DNA from: a virus
Direction: 5' to 3' (one strand)
Length of the DNA: 64,000 nt
IMG/VR virus record: IMGVR_UViG_3300026531_000001
Location: 16,754-80,753 of that record
This document shows, piece by piece, positions 39,613-49,700 of the stretch (the stretch's first letter is position 1; each line of letters opens with the position of its first letter). A program made the position numbers and the translations under genes. The notes under the pieces are model-generated. The model saw nothing but the letters and a program-made list of their open reading frames with translations. It was not told the origin of the DNA and searched no databases.

Positions 39613-40594
39613 GTGGGCAGAGGAGACCTGGAACCCCGTCGTTGGCTGTACGAAGGCCTCAACCGAATGCAAAAACTGCTACGCCGAACGGCTGCACAGA
39701 ACGCGGTACCGGGCGTGGCTAGACGGTTGGACGGACGCACCGGAGCAGTACCATGAGCCCTTTGAGCGCGTGCGTCTTATCGAGCGGCGGCTGGACGAGC
39801 CGAAGCGCTGGCGCAAGCCTAGGGCGGTGTTCTGCTGCTCGATGGGCGATCTGTTCCATGAGGACGTGCCGGCGCGCGACGTGCTGGCCGTCCTGAACAC
39901 GATGGAGCAGGTCAACACCGACCGCATCCACGCCGGGCGGGAGCCACACCGGTTCATGGTGCTCACCAAGCGCTCGCGGCGCATGCGCGACATCCTGGAG
40001 ACCTGGTTCGACGAGTTCCTGGCCAATAGCGTTGAGCCCACGGGCGTGTACTCGATCTGGTTCGGAGTCTCGGTGGGCGTACAGGGGTCGGTAGACCGCG
40101 CCTTCGATCTGGCGAGCATTCGCAGCCCCGTGCCGCTGGTGCGGTTCGTGAGCGCCGAGCCGCTGCTGGGGCCCGTGGGATTCGCGCAGGCGCAGCGTCG
40201 GTGCTGCGACGGCGAGTTTTACAACCTGCTCACCGGCGAACCCCTGGGGCATGACGGACAACCGCTTCCGGGGCGGATTAACTGGATCATCGTCGGTGGA
40301 GAGACTGGGCCGGGCGCGCGGCCCATGCACCCTGATTGGGCGCAGAGCTTGCGAGACGAAGCAGGCTACTATGGCGTTCCGTTTTTCTTCAAGCAGTGGG
40401 GGGAGTATGTACCGGCGTGGGGCGAAAACGATCCCACCATCTGGCTCGATAGGTACGGGGGGATTGCGACCGATCCGCATGAGCTCAGCGATCTGGAGAA
40501 CCCGATCCCAATGCGGCGCGTAGGCCGCCGGGCCGCCGGACGCGAGCTCGACGGGCTCGTGTGGGAGCAGTATCCCGCTCAGGTCACGCCCTAA
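39593..40594 (+). CDS. DUF5131 / phage Gp37-Gp68 family protein
   Basis: 333 residues. Signature N-terminus IEWAEETWNPVVGCTKAS and ECKNCYAERLHRTR (Cys-x6-Cys-x2-Cys), then RAVFCCSMGDLFHEDVP, FMVLTKRSRRM, VSVGVQGSVDRAF, WIIVGGETGPGARPMHPDW and VPFFFKQWGEYVP. The cysteine cluster suggests an iron-sulfur/radical-SAM-like fold; the biochemical activity is not settled. Such genes are common in temperate phages. Last gene of the accessory operon. Confidence 0.85.
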   Translation: MGKTAIEWAEETWNPVVGCTKASTECKNCYAERLHRTRYRAWLDGWTDAPEQYHEPFERVRLIERRLDEPKRWRKPRAVFCCSMGDLFHEDVPARDVLAVLNTMEQVNTDRIHAGREPHRFMVLTKRSRRMRDILETWFDEFLANSVEPTGVYSIWFGVSVGVQGSVDRAFDLASIRSPVPLVRFVSAEPLLGPVGFAQAQRRCCDGEFYNLLTGEPLGHDGQPLPGRINWIIVGGETGPGARPMHPDWAQSLRDEAGYYGVPFFFKQWGEYVPAWGENDPTIWLDRYGGIATDPHELSDLENPIPMRRVGRRAAGRELDGLVWEQYPAQVTP

Positions 40595-40607
40595 GCCCAC
40601 CTTCGTC

Positions 40608-40645
40608 TCTCACCGCCCCAATCTCTACGGTGGGGGGCGGTGAGA
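40608..40645. other. Inverted repeat enclosing a late-type promoter
   Basis: TCTCACCGCCCC (40608-40619) and GGGGCGGTGAGA (40634-40645), 12-bp perfect arms around the TACGGT box. It can act as terminator of the upstream operon or block the start codon at 40640 when transcribed from upstream. Confidence 0.6.
40611..40639 (+). promoter_or_regulatory. Late-type promoter
   Basis: CACCG at 40611, 10 nt, TACGGT at 40626-40631, 8 nt, GTG at 40640. Confidence 0.6.
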
Positions 40646-41263
40646 GGACGAGCACCAGCTAGCGCAGCAGTGATGGCGCGACGCAATGAGGGCCGCGCTG
40701 ATTCGCTTGACTATTACCCAACGCCTCCAGGGGCAACGCGCGCACTCCTGGATTGGCTTGAGGGGCGTGGGCACGCGCTTTCGGAAGCAAGGGTATTTGA
40801 GCCGGCGGCTGGTGGCGGGCACATGGCCCAAGTGCTGGCTGAGCGTTTCGCGGAAGTGACAACAGCCGATATTGTAGATTACGGCTATCCGCTTAATTGT
40901 GTAGGTGATTTTCTAAGGGGGCAGTGTGGTCAAGACGCTGATTGGTTGATTACCAACCCCCCGTTTGTACTGTTTGATGATTTTGCGATCCGGGCCGTTC
41001 GCCAGTACCCGAACGTCGCGCTGTTGGCGCGGCTACAAGCGCTTGAAGGGCAGCGGCGCTTTGCTCGCTTGTGGTCCCAGAATCCCCCATCCGACGTGCT
41101 GGTGTTTGTTAACCGCGTTTCCATGGCGAAGGGCGGTATGCCGTGGGAGGTTGGTACTAGCCATTCTGCCGTCGCGTACGCATGGTTTGTGTGGCGCCAA
41201 GCCGCAACCGGGCGCGCCGCAATAGACTGGCTGCATTATTCCGAAGACAAACCGCTTCTTTAG
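40640..41263 (+). CDS. Class I SAM-dependent DNA methyltransferase, probable adenine-N6
   Basis: 207 residues from a leaderless GTG; an internal ATG at 40673 is the alternative. DSLDYYPTPPGATRALLDWL is a common opening of phage adenine methyltransferases, motif I is VFEPAAGGGHMAQVL, the acidic SAM contact is TTADIVDYG, and motif IV is ITNPPF. No target-recognition domain is visible, so specificity is unknown. It may protect phage DNA or belong with the giant proteins that follow. Confidence 0.8.
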   Translation: MRGRAPASAAVMARRNEGRADSLDYYPTPPGATRALLDWLEGRGHALSEARVFEPAAGGGHMAQVLAERFAEVTTADIVDYGYPLNCVGDFLRGQCGQDADWLITNPPFVLFDDFAIRAVRQYPNVALLARLQALEGQRRFARLWSQNPPSDVLVFVNRVSMAKGGMPWEVGTSHSAVAYAWFVWRQAATGRAAIDWLHYSEDKPLL

Positions 41264-41268
41264 CGACT

Positions 41269-41296
41269 TACCACCCCCGCCCCTACGGTGGGGGCA
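41269..41296 (+). promoter_or_regulatory. Late-type promoter
   Basis: TACCA at 41269, 10 nt, TACGGT at 41284-41289, 7 nt, ATG at 41297. GCCCC/GGGGGC flank the -10. Confidence 0.65.
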
Positions 41297-44200
41297 ATGC
41301 CATGGACTGCAGACCGCTACCCCGACGCTATGCGCCACCTCTCGCCACCGGTGCGTAGGCGCGCCATTCGCATCGCCAACTCATTGCTGCGCAACGGCTA
41401 CGGCGAGGGGGAGGCCATACGGATCGCTATAGCCCAGGCCAAGCACCAGCTGGCCAAGGGATACTACTTGGCCTACGACCCCAATGGGTTCGCCCTGGTC
41501 TTTTGGCTCGAGCCTGAGGCACCGCTCGCCAAAGCTGAAGGGGGATCGGACCTAGGCCCGAACGAGCGCTGGGTTACGCTCAAGCCCCATGGACCCGACC
41601 ATCCCGACTATGTGCACGTCAAGATCAAGGTCAACCCCGACGGCAGCGCCCATGTGGTCTCCGGCCCAAAGGGGTTGCACGGCTTGCGACTGACGCGCAT
41701 CGGTGGGAAGAAGGACGGCCGACGCGAGAAGGCCGACGTGCCCCCCGAGGAGATGGCGCGCCGCAAAGAGCTGGCGCAGCGACTGCAAGAGCACATCCAG
41801 GAGGCCCACCGCGCGGCCTTGGCCGCCGCCGCCCGCATCACCGGGAACCCCCACCTCGAGCGCTTGCTCGACGACGACACCCGTGAGCAGCTGCGTACGA
41901 TCGCGCAGCAGGCGGTGGGGGAGGGCCCCGAGGCGAGCCTCGGGGCGGGCCTGGCCACCGCGCGCCACGTGCGCGCCGCTACCCAAGCGATCAAGCGCAT
42001 CGAACGCCAAGTGCTCAAGCACCTGGTACGCGACCCCGATCTACGGAGCGCGGTCCTTGGCGAGCACGACGCAATCCAGCCGGAGGAGGTTCCCGGGGCG
42101 GAACCGACCCCAACCCCCAGCCGCGGCTACGGGGGGTCCATGCGCCAGATGGCCGAAGAGCACGGGCTCACGGATGAGGAGTTCGAGCGCGAGGCCGAGG
42201 ACGCTTTCCAGGCCCGGCTCGCCCAGTACGCCCCCGAGGTGCAGGCGCGCATCCTGGCGGCGCGGGAGCGCATGCGGGCTGCGCAGCCCCTGGCGCGCGA
42301 AGCCGGCGCCGCCCTGGAGGAAGCGGCACCGAAGCCCGCCGCCCCCACCCCCGAAGAGCTGCGCCAGCATGCGGACGACGTGCGCACCTTCCTGGCCGCG
42401 TCCCGCAAGCTGCGCCAGCTGCAAAGGGCGAAGCGCCGCGCCCTGCTCGGGCATGACCCCGAGGCGACCGAAGCCGAGATCAAGGCCCTGGAGGAGGCCC
42501 AGCGCGCCGAGGACGGGAGCCCGCTGGTGGTCCACGCCGAAGAGGTAGACCCCGAGCTGGCCCGCGAGCTGCAGGCGAGGATCGCCGACCTGGCCAAGGA
42601 GGACCTGACCCGCAGCTTCCTCGACACCGTGCAGCGCGCCGCTGAGCCCGGTTGGAGCTACGGGGAGCTGCGGAAGGCCCTCTACAAGCACTACGCAGCC
42701 GGAGCCTACGCGCACCTGAGCAATGTGGGTCTGGCCGTACTGGGGCACGACACCCTGGACCGGCTGGCCCTGGACGCCCTGGGCCTCGACGCCGGGGCGA
42801 AGCTCATGGCCCACGCGCTGCGCCGCGGCCTCAGCGACGAAGAGGTGGCCAAGGTGCGCAAGGCCCTTGCGGAGCATCACGACCAGACCCTCGAGCCCAT
42901 GCTCAAGGAGGCCATGGAGTGGGGCACCAAGGCGCTGGAGGCCGCCAGAGCGATCGAAATCCCGGCGATTACGGCCACCACCGACGCCCTGATGGTCATG
43001 GACCTGGTGCGCAAAAAGCGGCGCCTGCTCGAAGAGGCGTACCGCCACCTGGGGACCGCGCTCGGGAAAATGGAGGCGTCCGCCGCTCTCAACTACGCCC
43101 TGGGGCAACCTCCAAGCGACCACCTCGAGCTCGAGTTCGGCAAGAGCGCGCGCGAGGTGATCCCGGCGCTGCGGGCCCTGGGTCTGCAGCCGGGCGACTA
43201 CACCTACGACTGGGAGGGCGACCGCTTCAAGGTGCGCGTCAACCGCGCCGGCATGGACCGGCTCACCCCCGAAGCCGATCCCGAGGAGCGCGCCCGCGCC
43301 GACCGCGTGAAGGCGATCAAAGCGGGCTTGCACGACGAAGCGGACTGGCTGCCCGCCGGCTTCGCCCGGTACCCAGCCACGGCCTTCGACCAGCAGGAAC
43401 CCCCGAAGGCCAAGCGCTTGGCTCGGGCCCCCGACTTCAGCCGCGACGTGCGCGCCGGCCTTGAGGAGGCCATCGCCAGCCGGTTGGCGGACGGGTGGAC
43501 CCCCACCGAGCTAAAGCGGCTGCTCACGTCCGCGAGCTTCATCCGCGACTGGGTGCCGCCGGAGAAGATGGAGGCGTACGACCAGCACCTTGAGGAGCTA
43601 CTTCCGACGTGGGCGGGGGAAGAGGTCCGGCGCAACAAGCAGGGTGAGGAGTACCGGGTGCCGATCCCGGTGGACTACGACCGCCTCGAGGAGAAGCACC
43701 CCGAGCTGCACGAGCGGTTGCAGGGCATGGCCCGGGCATTCGTGGAGAAGGAGCACCCTGGCGAAGCCGACTTCTACAGCCAGACCGTTGCCGACACCCC
43801 CGAGGTGCGAAAGGCCCTCTACCTCACCGTCCTCGAGGACCCGCGCACTCAGGTGGCCCTCAAGCCGCTGGGCGACCTGACCCACCGCGATCAGCGGGCG
43901 ATCCGCCACTACTACCTGACCGAGGTCTTGGGCAAGAGCCCCGAGGAGCTGGCGGCGCGCAAGGAGTCGGTGCGCAAGGCCCTGGCCGCGTACGACGCCA
44001 AGCACCCCATGCCCGACAAGTGGGGCGCGCCGTCTGATGGCGGCCTCTTCGGCGACCCGCAGCCCGTGGACCCCGAGGCCCCGGTGACGCTGCGCTTTCG
44101 CCAGCACGTCGCCGCCGACCCCGACCTCAAGGCGGAGACGCTGCGCGCCATGGGCCTGGGCCACGGCGACTACGTGGAGAACGACGACGGCAGCGTCACC

Positions 44201-46525
44201 CTCACCGAGGACGGCAAGGCCAACCTCCGGGGCAACCCCTACCCGGACCGGCTGGAGAGCGACCTGCCCCTGAACCCGGACTGGGTGCGGTGGCACCGCG
44301 AGCGGCAGCAGACGGCCACCGACGCGCTCGGGGAGCAGGAGGAGCTGGTCGAGTGGAACAAGTTCGTGGAGGGCCTGGGCGGGCCGCAGCGTGCGTACGA
44401 GGCCATCCAGGAGCACATGCGCGGCCAGCTCGCCAGCCGCTACGCCCACTACCACGCCAAGCTCACCGGCCAGCCGCTGCGCCTCTCCAAGGTGGCCAAC
44501 CGCTGGGGCGAGCACTTGTGGGCCGTGCATGACCCGGCCAGCTACCGCGCCTTCAAGGACGAGATCGCCCGCCAGCAGCACGCCCTGCGCGAGCGCCAGG
44601 GTGGGAAGTTCGCCTACATGGGCGGGCGCGGCTCGCTCCTCGAGGCGTGGCGCAAGAAGAAGGAGGAGGAGCGGGCTGCGCGCATGGCGCAGGGGAGCCT
44701 GTTCGCCGGAGCGGGCGATGAGGCCCTGGACCCTGAGGCCCCGGTGCCGCACCTGGAGCGCCACGCCCTGCCCCCCGCCGTCGAGAAGCGCCTGGCCGCG
44801 ATCCTGCCGGAGGTCGCCGGCAGCGTGCACTCCGGGATGAGCCCCGTCCAGATGTACCCCGTAACCATGGGGAAGGGCACCAAGTACGTCAAGCAGCAGC
44901 GGGCGATAAAGGCCATTATCGAAGGCCAGAAGCTCGCAGCCTTCCTGGGAACGGGAAGCGGAAAGACCTCCGTCGCCATCGGCGGTTTCACCGAGCTGCA
45001 CCACCGCGGCGAGGCCCAGAAGGGCTTCTTCGTCGTGCCCTCGATCGTGCGCGACCAGTTCGGGGAGGAAATGGCGCGCGTGCTCGAGCCGGGCAAGTAC
45101 CGCTGGCACGCGCAGGAAGCCGACGGCGAGCAGCGCCGCGCGGCGTACAAGGCCCGCGACGTGCACATGGTTGCGGTCACGCACCAAGCGTTCCGCGACG
45201 ATATGCTGCGCCTCATGGCGGAGCACCACGGGGAAGACCCCGAGGCGTTCAAGCAGCGCTTCCTCGACGCCGACCTGAGCGAACGCCAGCGCCTGATGCG
45301 CGAGGCCCTGGACGCCCACGGCATCCCGCTGCACTACCTGGCCGTGGACGAGGCCCACGACGCCCTGAACCGCCAGGGGAAGGCGGAGAGCCTGCTAACG
45401 GCGGTGCTGGATACCGCGATGAGCCTTTCCAGGTACGGCACCCTCATGACCGGGAGCCCGGTCAAGAACGACGCTTCCGAGATCGGCGACTGGCTGCGCA
45501 AGCTGGACCCGAAGCGCTTCGGTGACCCGGCGGAGTTCCGGCGCCGTTACGGTGTGGACGCGCTCACCGCGCGCGAGGCCCTGAAACGGCTGGCTGACCG
45601 CTACGTCTACCACGACGTGGTGCCCTCGGGCGTCACCAAGCGGGTGGTTTGGGGGGCAGACGGCACGCAGGGCGACACGCCCAGCGGTCATGCCCCCATC
45701 CCCCTGCACCCCCAGCAGCAGGCAGGGCTCGAGGCCGTGCGCCATGCCTACCAGCGGGCCGTGCGCGCCCGCGACCGTGGCGACGTGGACGTGGACGCCC
45801 TCAAGCAGCTTTCGCCCCGGTCCTTCGAGGGCGTGCCCGAGGCCCAGCACGAGGAGATCGCTCGGCGCCTGAACCGCAGCCTGGGCGTGCTGCACGAGGC
45901 GGCCAAGGCGCGGGTGATCAACGAAACGCCGGCCGACCAGAACGCCAAAATCCAGCACCTGCTCAAGCTGGCGGACCAGCGCCGCGGCAAGGGCGGGGTG
46001 ATCTTCGCCCACAACCGCCGCGCGGTGCACGAGATCGCCCAGGCCCTCGAGCGCGCGGGTCACAAGGTGGCCGTGCTGCACGGCGGCCACAGCGCCCAGG
46101 ACAAGGCCCGCATTCGGCAGCGCTTCGATCGCGGCGAGGTGGACGTGATCGTCGCCTCGGACGCCGGGGCGACGGGGGCAAACCTGCAGCACCGGGGTGA
46201 GTGGCTGGTTCACTACGACCTTCCCATGACGCACAAGACGTGGGAGCAGCGCTCGGCGCGCATTGACCGGCTGGGGCAGAAGCGGCCGATCGAAATCCAC
46301 ACGCTGATGACCGACTCCGACCACGACCGCACCAGCCTCGAGCGCTTGGAGCGCAAGCGCCTGCTCGGGACGATCTTCCAGGGGCCCTATGAGCACATGG
46401 ACGATACCGGCCTGGCGCTGCAGCTGCAGCTGGCTGGCCTCTCCCGCCCGGAACGTCCCCGGGACGACGACCCGACGCCGCCGCCCGTGCCCCCGCCACC
46501 GCAGCAAGGGGCCCTGTTCGGGTAG
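41297..46525 (+). CDS. Giant polyvalent protein with SNF2-type helicase
   Basis: 1742 residues. The first 55 (MPWTADRYPDAMRHLSPPVR, EGEAIRIAIAQAK) resemble a ChaB-like module, followed at about 90 by WVTLKPHG and VHVKIKV, then long helical stretches. The C-terminal third is a superfamily 2 helicase: Walker A AAFLGTGSGKTSVAIGG near 1218, LAVDEAHDAL near 1350, GVIFAHNRRAVHE, and motif VI QRSARIDRLGQKRP near 1653. Multi-domain phage proteins of this kind (polyvalent proteins, DarB-like) are often injected with DNA and counter host defences. Injection here is inferred. Confidence 0.8.
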   Translation: MPWTADRYPDAMRHLSPPVRRRAIRIANSLLRNGYGEGEAIRIAIAQAKHQLAKGYYLAYDPNGFALVFWLEPEAPLAKAEGGSDLGPNERWVTLKPHGPDHPDYVHVKIKVNPDGSAHVVSGPKGLHGLRLTRIGGKKDGRREKADVPPEEMARRKELAQRLQEHIQEAHRAALAAAARITGNPHLERLLDDDTREQLRTIAQQAVGEGPEASLGAGLATARHVRAATQAIKRIERQVLKHLVRDPDLRSAVLGEHDAIQPEEVPGAEPTPTPSRGYGGSMRQMAEEHGLTDEEFEREAEDAFQARLAQYAPEVQARILAARERMRAAQPLAREAGAALEEAAPKPAAPTPEELRQHADDVRTFLAASRKLRQLQRAKRRALLGHDPEATEAEIKALEEAQRAEDGSPLVVHAEEVDPELARELQARIADLAKEDLTRSFLDTVQRAAEPGWSYGELRKALYKHYAAGAYAHLSNVGLAVLGHDTLDRLALDALGLDAGAKLMAHALRRGLSDEEVAKVRKALAEHHDQTLEPMLKEAMEWGTKALEAARAIEIPAITATTDALMVMDLVRKKRRLLEEAYRHLGTALGKMEASAALNYALGQPPSDHLELEFGKSAREVIPALRALGLQPGDYTYDWEGDRFKVRVNRAGMDRLTPEADPEERARADRVKAIKAGLHDEADWLPAGFARYPATAFDQQEPPKAKRLARAPDFSRDVRAGLEEAIASRLADGWTPTELKRLLTSASFIRDWVPPEKMEAYDQHLEELLPTWAGEEVRRNKQGEEYRVPIPVDYDRLEEKHPELHERLQGMARAFVEKEHPGEADFYSQTVADTPEVRKALYLTVLEDPRTQVALKPLGDLTHRDQRAIRHYYLTEVLGKSPEELAARKESVRKALAAYDAKHPMPDKWGAPSDGGLFGDPQPVDPEAPVTLRFRQHVAADPDLKAETLRAMGLGHGDYVENDDGSVTLTEDGKANLRGNPYPDRLESDLPLNPDWVRWHRERQQTATDALGEQEELVEWNKFVEGLGGPQRAYEAIQEHMRGQLASRYAHYHAKLTGQPLRLSKVANRWGEHLWAVHDPASYRAFKDEIARQQHALRERQGGKFAYMGGRGSLLEAWRKKKEEERAARMAQGSLFAGAGDEALDPEAPVPHLERHALPPAVEKRLAAILPEVAGSVHSGMSPVQMYPVTMGKGTKYVKQQRAIKAIIEGQKLAAFLGTGSGKTSVAIGGFTELHHRGEAQKGFFVVPSIVRDQFGEEMARVLEPGKYRWHAQEADGEQRRAAYKARDVHMVAVTHQAFRDDMLRLMAEHHGEDPEAFKQRFLDADLSERQRLMREALDAHGIPLHYLAVDEAHDALNRQGKAESLLTAVLDTAMSLSRYGTLMTGSPVKNDASEIGDWLRKLDPKRFGDPAEFRRRYGVDALTAREALKRLADRYVYHDVVPSGVTKRVVWGADGTQGDTPSGHAPIPLHPQQQAGLEAVRHAYQRAVRARDRGDVDVDALKQLSPRSFEGVPEAQHEEIARRLNRSLGVLHEAAKARVINETPADQNAKIQHLLKLADQRRGKGGVIFAHNRRAVHEIAQALERAGHKVAVLHGGHSAQDKARIRQRFDRGEVDVIVASDAGATGANLQHRGEWLVHYDLPMTHKTWEQRSARIDRLGQKRPIEIHTLMTDSDHDRTSLERLERKRLLGTIFQGPYEHMDDTGLALQLQLAGLSRPERPRDDDPTPPPVPPPPQQGALFG

Positions 46526-46535
46526 TCGGATTACC

Positions 46536-46563
46536 GACCACGACGGCGTATAAGGTGGGCGCC
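46536..46563 (+). promoter_or_regulatory. Late-type promoter
   Basis: GACCA at 46536, 10 nt, TAAGGT at 46551-46556, 7 nt, ATG at 46564. GGCG/CGCC arms flank the -10. Confidence 0.65.
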
Positions 46564-46797
46564 ATGAAGGATGACGCCAAGCGCATACTGGCCGAGCTCC
46601 GCGCCGAGCTCGGCCGCGCGCGCATTGAGGAGGCCGCCGCCCGCGGTGCCGCCCGCGCCGTTGCGGAGCGGCACCAGGCCGCCGCCGCCGAAGCCGCCGG
46701 GGGCATCGAAGCGCCCCGCGGCAGCGCCCTCGAAGACGAGTACCTGGAGCACGTACTGAGACGCGGAACCGCCCGCGCACTGGAGGCAGCCGAATGA
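46564..46797 (+). CDS. Small Ala-rich helical protein
   Basis: 77 residues, leaderless ATG. Almost entirely helical (AKRILAELRAELGRARIEEA, YLEHVLRRGTARALEAAE). ATGA overlap with the giant methyltransferase-helicase gene suggests a cofactor or internal virion protein for it. No motif recognised. Confidence 0.65.
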   Translation: MKDDAKRILAELRAELGRARIEEAAARGAARAVAERHQAAAAEAAGGIEAPRGSALEDEYLEHVLRRGTARALEAAE

Positions 46798-49700
46798 CGC
46801 TACGCGAGATCTACGATCTGATCAAGGCCCAGGCCCAGGCCCTGTTCAACCTGCCCGAACCGCCGGCGAAGCGCACGCGCCCGCGGCGCTCCACTCGGCG
46901 CACCCGCAAGCCGAAGGGGGCACCCCCGGACCAGCCCGCCCTGTTCGGCGACGGGGGCAGCAAGCCGGTCGAGCAACCGGCGCTCCCGTTCGGGAAGCGC
47001 GACAAGACGCGCCTGAAACCGGTCAAGAAGGTCGTGCGCGAGAAGGGCGGGAAAACCCACACGCAGACCTACTGGGAGAAGGTGGGCGACGCGGAACCGG
47101 CGCCCAAGCCGGCCGCGCCGAAGCCCGAAGAGAGACAGGAGCCCAACCCCGGGGACGCGTTCCGAGCGAAGCTGAGCCAGGACCCGCACGCCGCCCTCGA
47201 CGAGCTCGAGCGCGAGGTGGAGGGCCTGTTCACCACCCGCAGTGCGGCCGACACGCACCGCAAGAAGCTCCGCCCCAAGGACCTGCCCAAAGGCGACGCG
47301 CCCGGGCCGCGCCTGCAGCGGATGCTCGCCAAGCTGCAGGCCCTGCTGAAGGACCTGCATGAGGCGTCCAACTTCGCCTACGACATGGGCCGCCCCAACA
47401 AGCAGGTGGAGGACCTGATCCAGCGCGCGAACCAGGCCGCCCACAGCGTGGGCGCGGCCGCTGAAGGCGTGCGGGCCGGCGTCTTCGACGCCCCGAAGCC
47501 TGAGGCGGCGCCGGCCGAGGAGCCGAAGCCGAGTGCGGGGGAAACCCGGCCGGCCGTGGCCCCGGCGGAGCGGCAGCGCTCGCGCGATGCTAAGGCCCTG
47601 GCCGACTTTCTCGAGCGGGCCAACCTGCGCGAGTACGTGCTGAGCGAGGGCGATGAGGACGGCAGCTTTCACCTGCGCATTCCCAACCCGCCCTTTCTGC
47701 CGCTGGTCATTGAGCGTCACCCCGGGCCCGACCATGAGCCGCGGCTCTACCTAACCCACTACCGCCACGCCGACCCCGACGATCCCATGAGCGACCTCTA
47801 CGTGGACGGGGAGGTCGTTTACAAGGTCAACCCCGACGGCACCCTCGAGCTCGAGGAGACGGCCGTGCACGACCCATTCCGCGGGTATGAGTCGCGCAGC
47901 CGCGACGCCGACTTCGCCCGCATGTTCAACGCCAACCTAGTGGAGCACGGCTACCACGAAGTGCCCCGGGAGCGCTGGAAAGGCAAGAACGTCCCCGAGC
48001 TCCCCGTCGAGGCCCCGGAGCGGAGCGAGGAGGCCCCGGACACCCTCCCCATCGAGCCATCCGAGCAAAACCTGCAGGAAGGTGCCGAAAAAACCAGGAT
48101 GTTTGCCGACGGCGCCCACGCCTACCGGCTCAAGGGCGGCCGCTGGCACCGCATGGATGAGGAGCCGGAGGCGGCCCCCAACGCTGCGGTGCCCGTAGAG
48201 CCTGCGGAAGCGCCCGCAGAGAAGGCGCCGACTGAAGAGCCCGCACCGCAGGAGGACGCACCACTCACCCCCGCTGAGGAGCCCAAACCCGCACCCGAAC
48301 CCGAGGCTCAGGAAGATGCCCAGCCGACGCCGGCGCGCAGCCGCGGCCTCGACTACTCCAAACCCTTCCGCCAGCTGCTCGAGCACCTGCCCCGCTTCGG
48401 CTTCGCCCTCCTGCCGAAGGCGACGGTGGCCCAGCGCACCAAGGCCAACCAGCGCGCCGTCGAGCTACTGGAGCGCCTGGAACGCGAGCAGCGGGAGCCC
48501 ACCCCTGAGGAGCGCGAGGTCCTGGCCGCCTACACCGGCGAGGGCGGGCTTTCGGGCGACCTGAACGCCCACTACACCCCCACGCCGCTGGCGGCGGCGA
48601 TGTGGGCCTTACTGCAGCGCGTCGGGGGCAAGCCTAAAACGGTGCTCGAGCCTTCCATGGGCAACGGCGTCTTCCTGCACACCGCCCCTCAGGGCACCCA
48701 GGTGACGGGCGTCGAGCTTTCCAAGGTGTCCGGCGCCATCGGCAAGCTCCTGCACGAACCCAACGGCCACCGGGTCTACCCGGGCATGGCCTTTGAGGAT
48801 TACAACCTCGGGGAGGGGCAGGAGCACACCTACGACGCCGTGATCGCCAACCCGCCCTACGGCATCCGCGGCAGCCTGATCACCCGGGGGAAACCGTGGC
48901 TGGCGAAGGCCGAGCAGTATTTCATAGACGCTTCGCTCGACCGCATGAAGGACGGGGGCGTCGGGGTTTATCTGATCAACCCCGGGCCGGTGGAGAACCG
49001 TAACACCCGCGACTTCCGCACCCGCCTACTGGCCCGGGCTGAGGTGCTGGGGGCGTACCAGCTCCCCTCGAGCGTCTTCAAGGAGTCCAACTCGGGTGTG
49101 CCCCCCGTCGTCCTGGTGGTGCGCAAGCGCCCCGACACCGACGGCATGACCCTGCTCCGCCTCGTCCAGCGCCACGGCGAGGAAGCGCTGCATCACGCGA
49201 ACGTCCTGACGGGCGCGGCCAAGGACTTCCTCGACGGCAAGCTGCACTTACGTGAGGAAAACCTGCTCGGCGAGTGGAGCGGCGAGACCACCTACCATGG
49301 CTACAAGAAGATTGAGGGCGACCTGGATCCCGAACGGCTCGAGCGCCTAATCAATGGAGAAATATTTGCTCAACCCGTTGACATGGATGCTCTCGAGCAA
49401 ACTTATGGCGATGAGCTCGAGTCCGCCCGGGCATGGGCCCAGAGCGAAGCCTCCGATCCTGAACGCGGCCGCGTTCAGGAAGGTACGGTTAGCGAGGATG
49501 GCCGCCTGGTCTTCCGCAACCACCGCTGGCATACGATCCAGGGTGAGGACCCCCGCCTTGCGGCCGCCGTGGACATTGCCAAGGAGCTGCAGGATTACGT
49601 GCACGTCCTCAACAATGGGTCCCCGGCCGACGCTGAGGCGCGGCGCAAGGCAGTGCTCGAGTCGCTGCAGAGCTATCTCGAAGAGTATGGGAACCCCCAT

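Noticed and set aside
43598-45358. 586-codon open frame antisense to the giant helicase gene
   Set aside because: Shadow of the high-GC third positions of the real gene; composition and lack of motifs do not support it.
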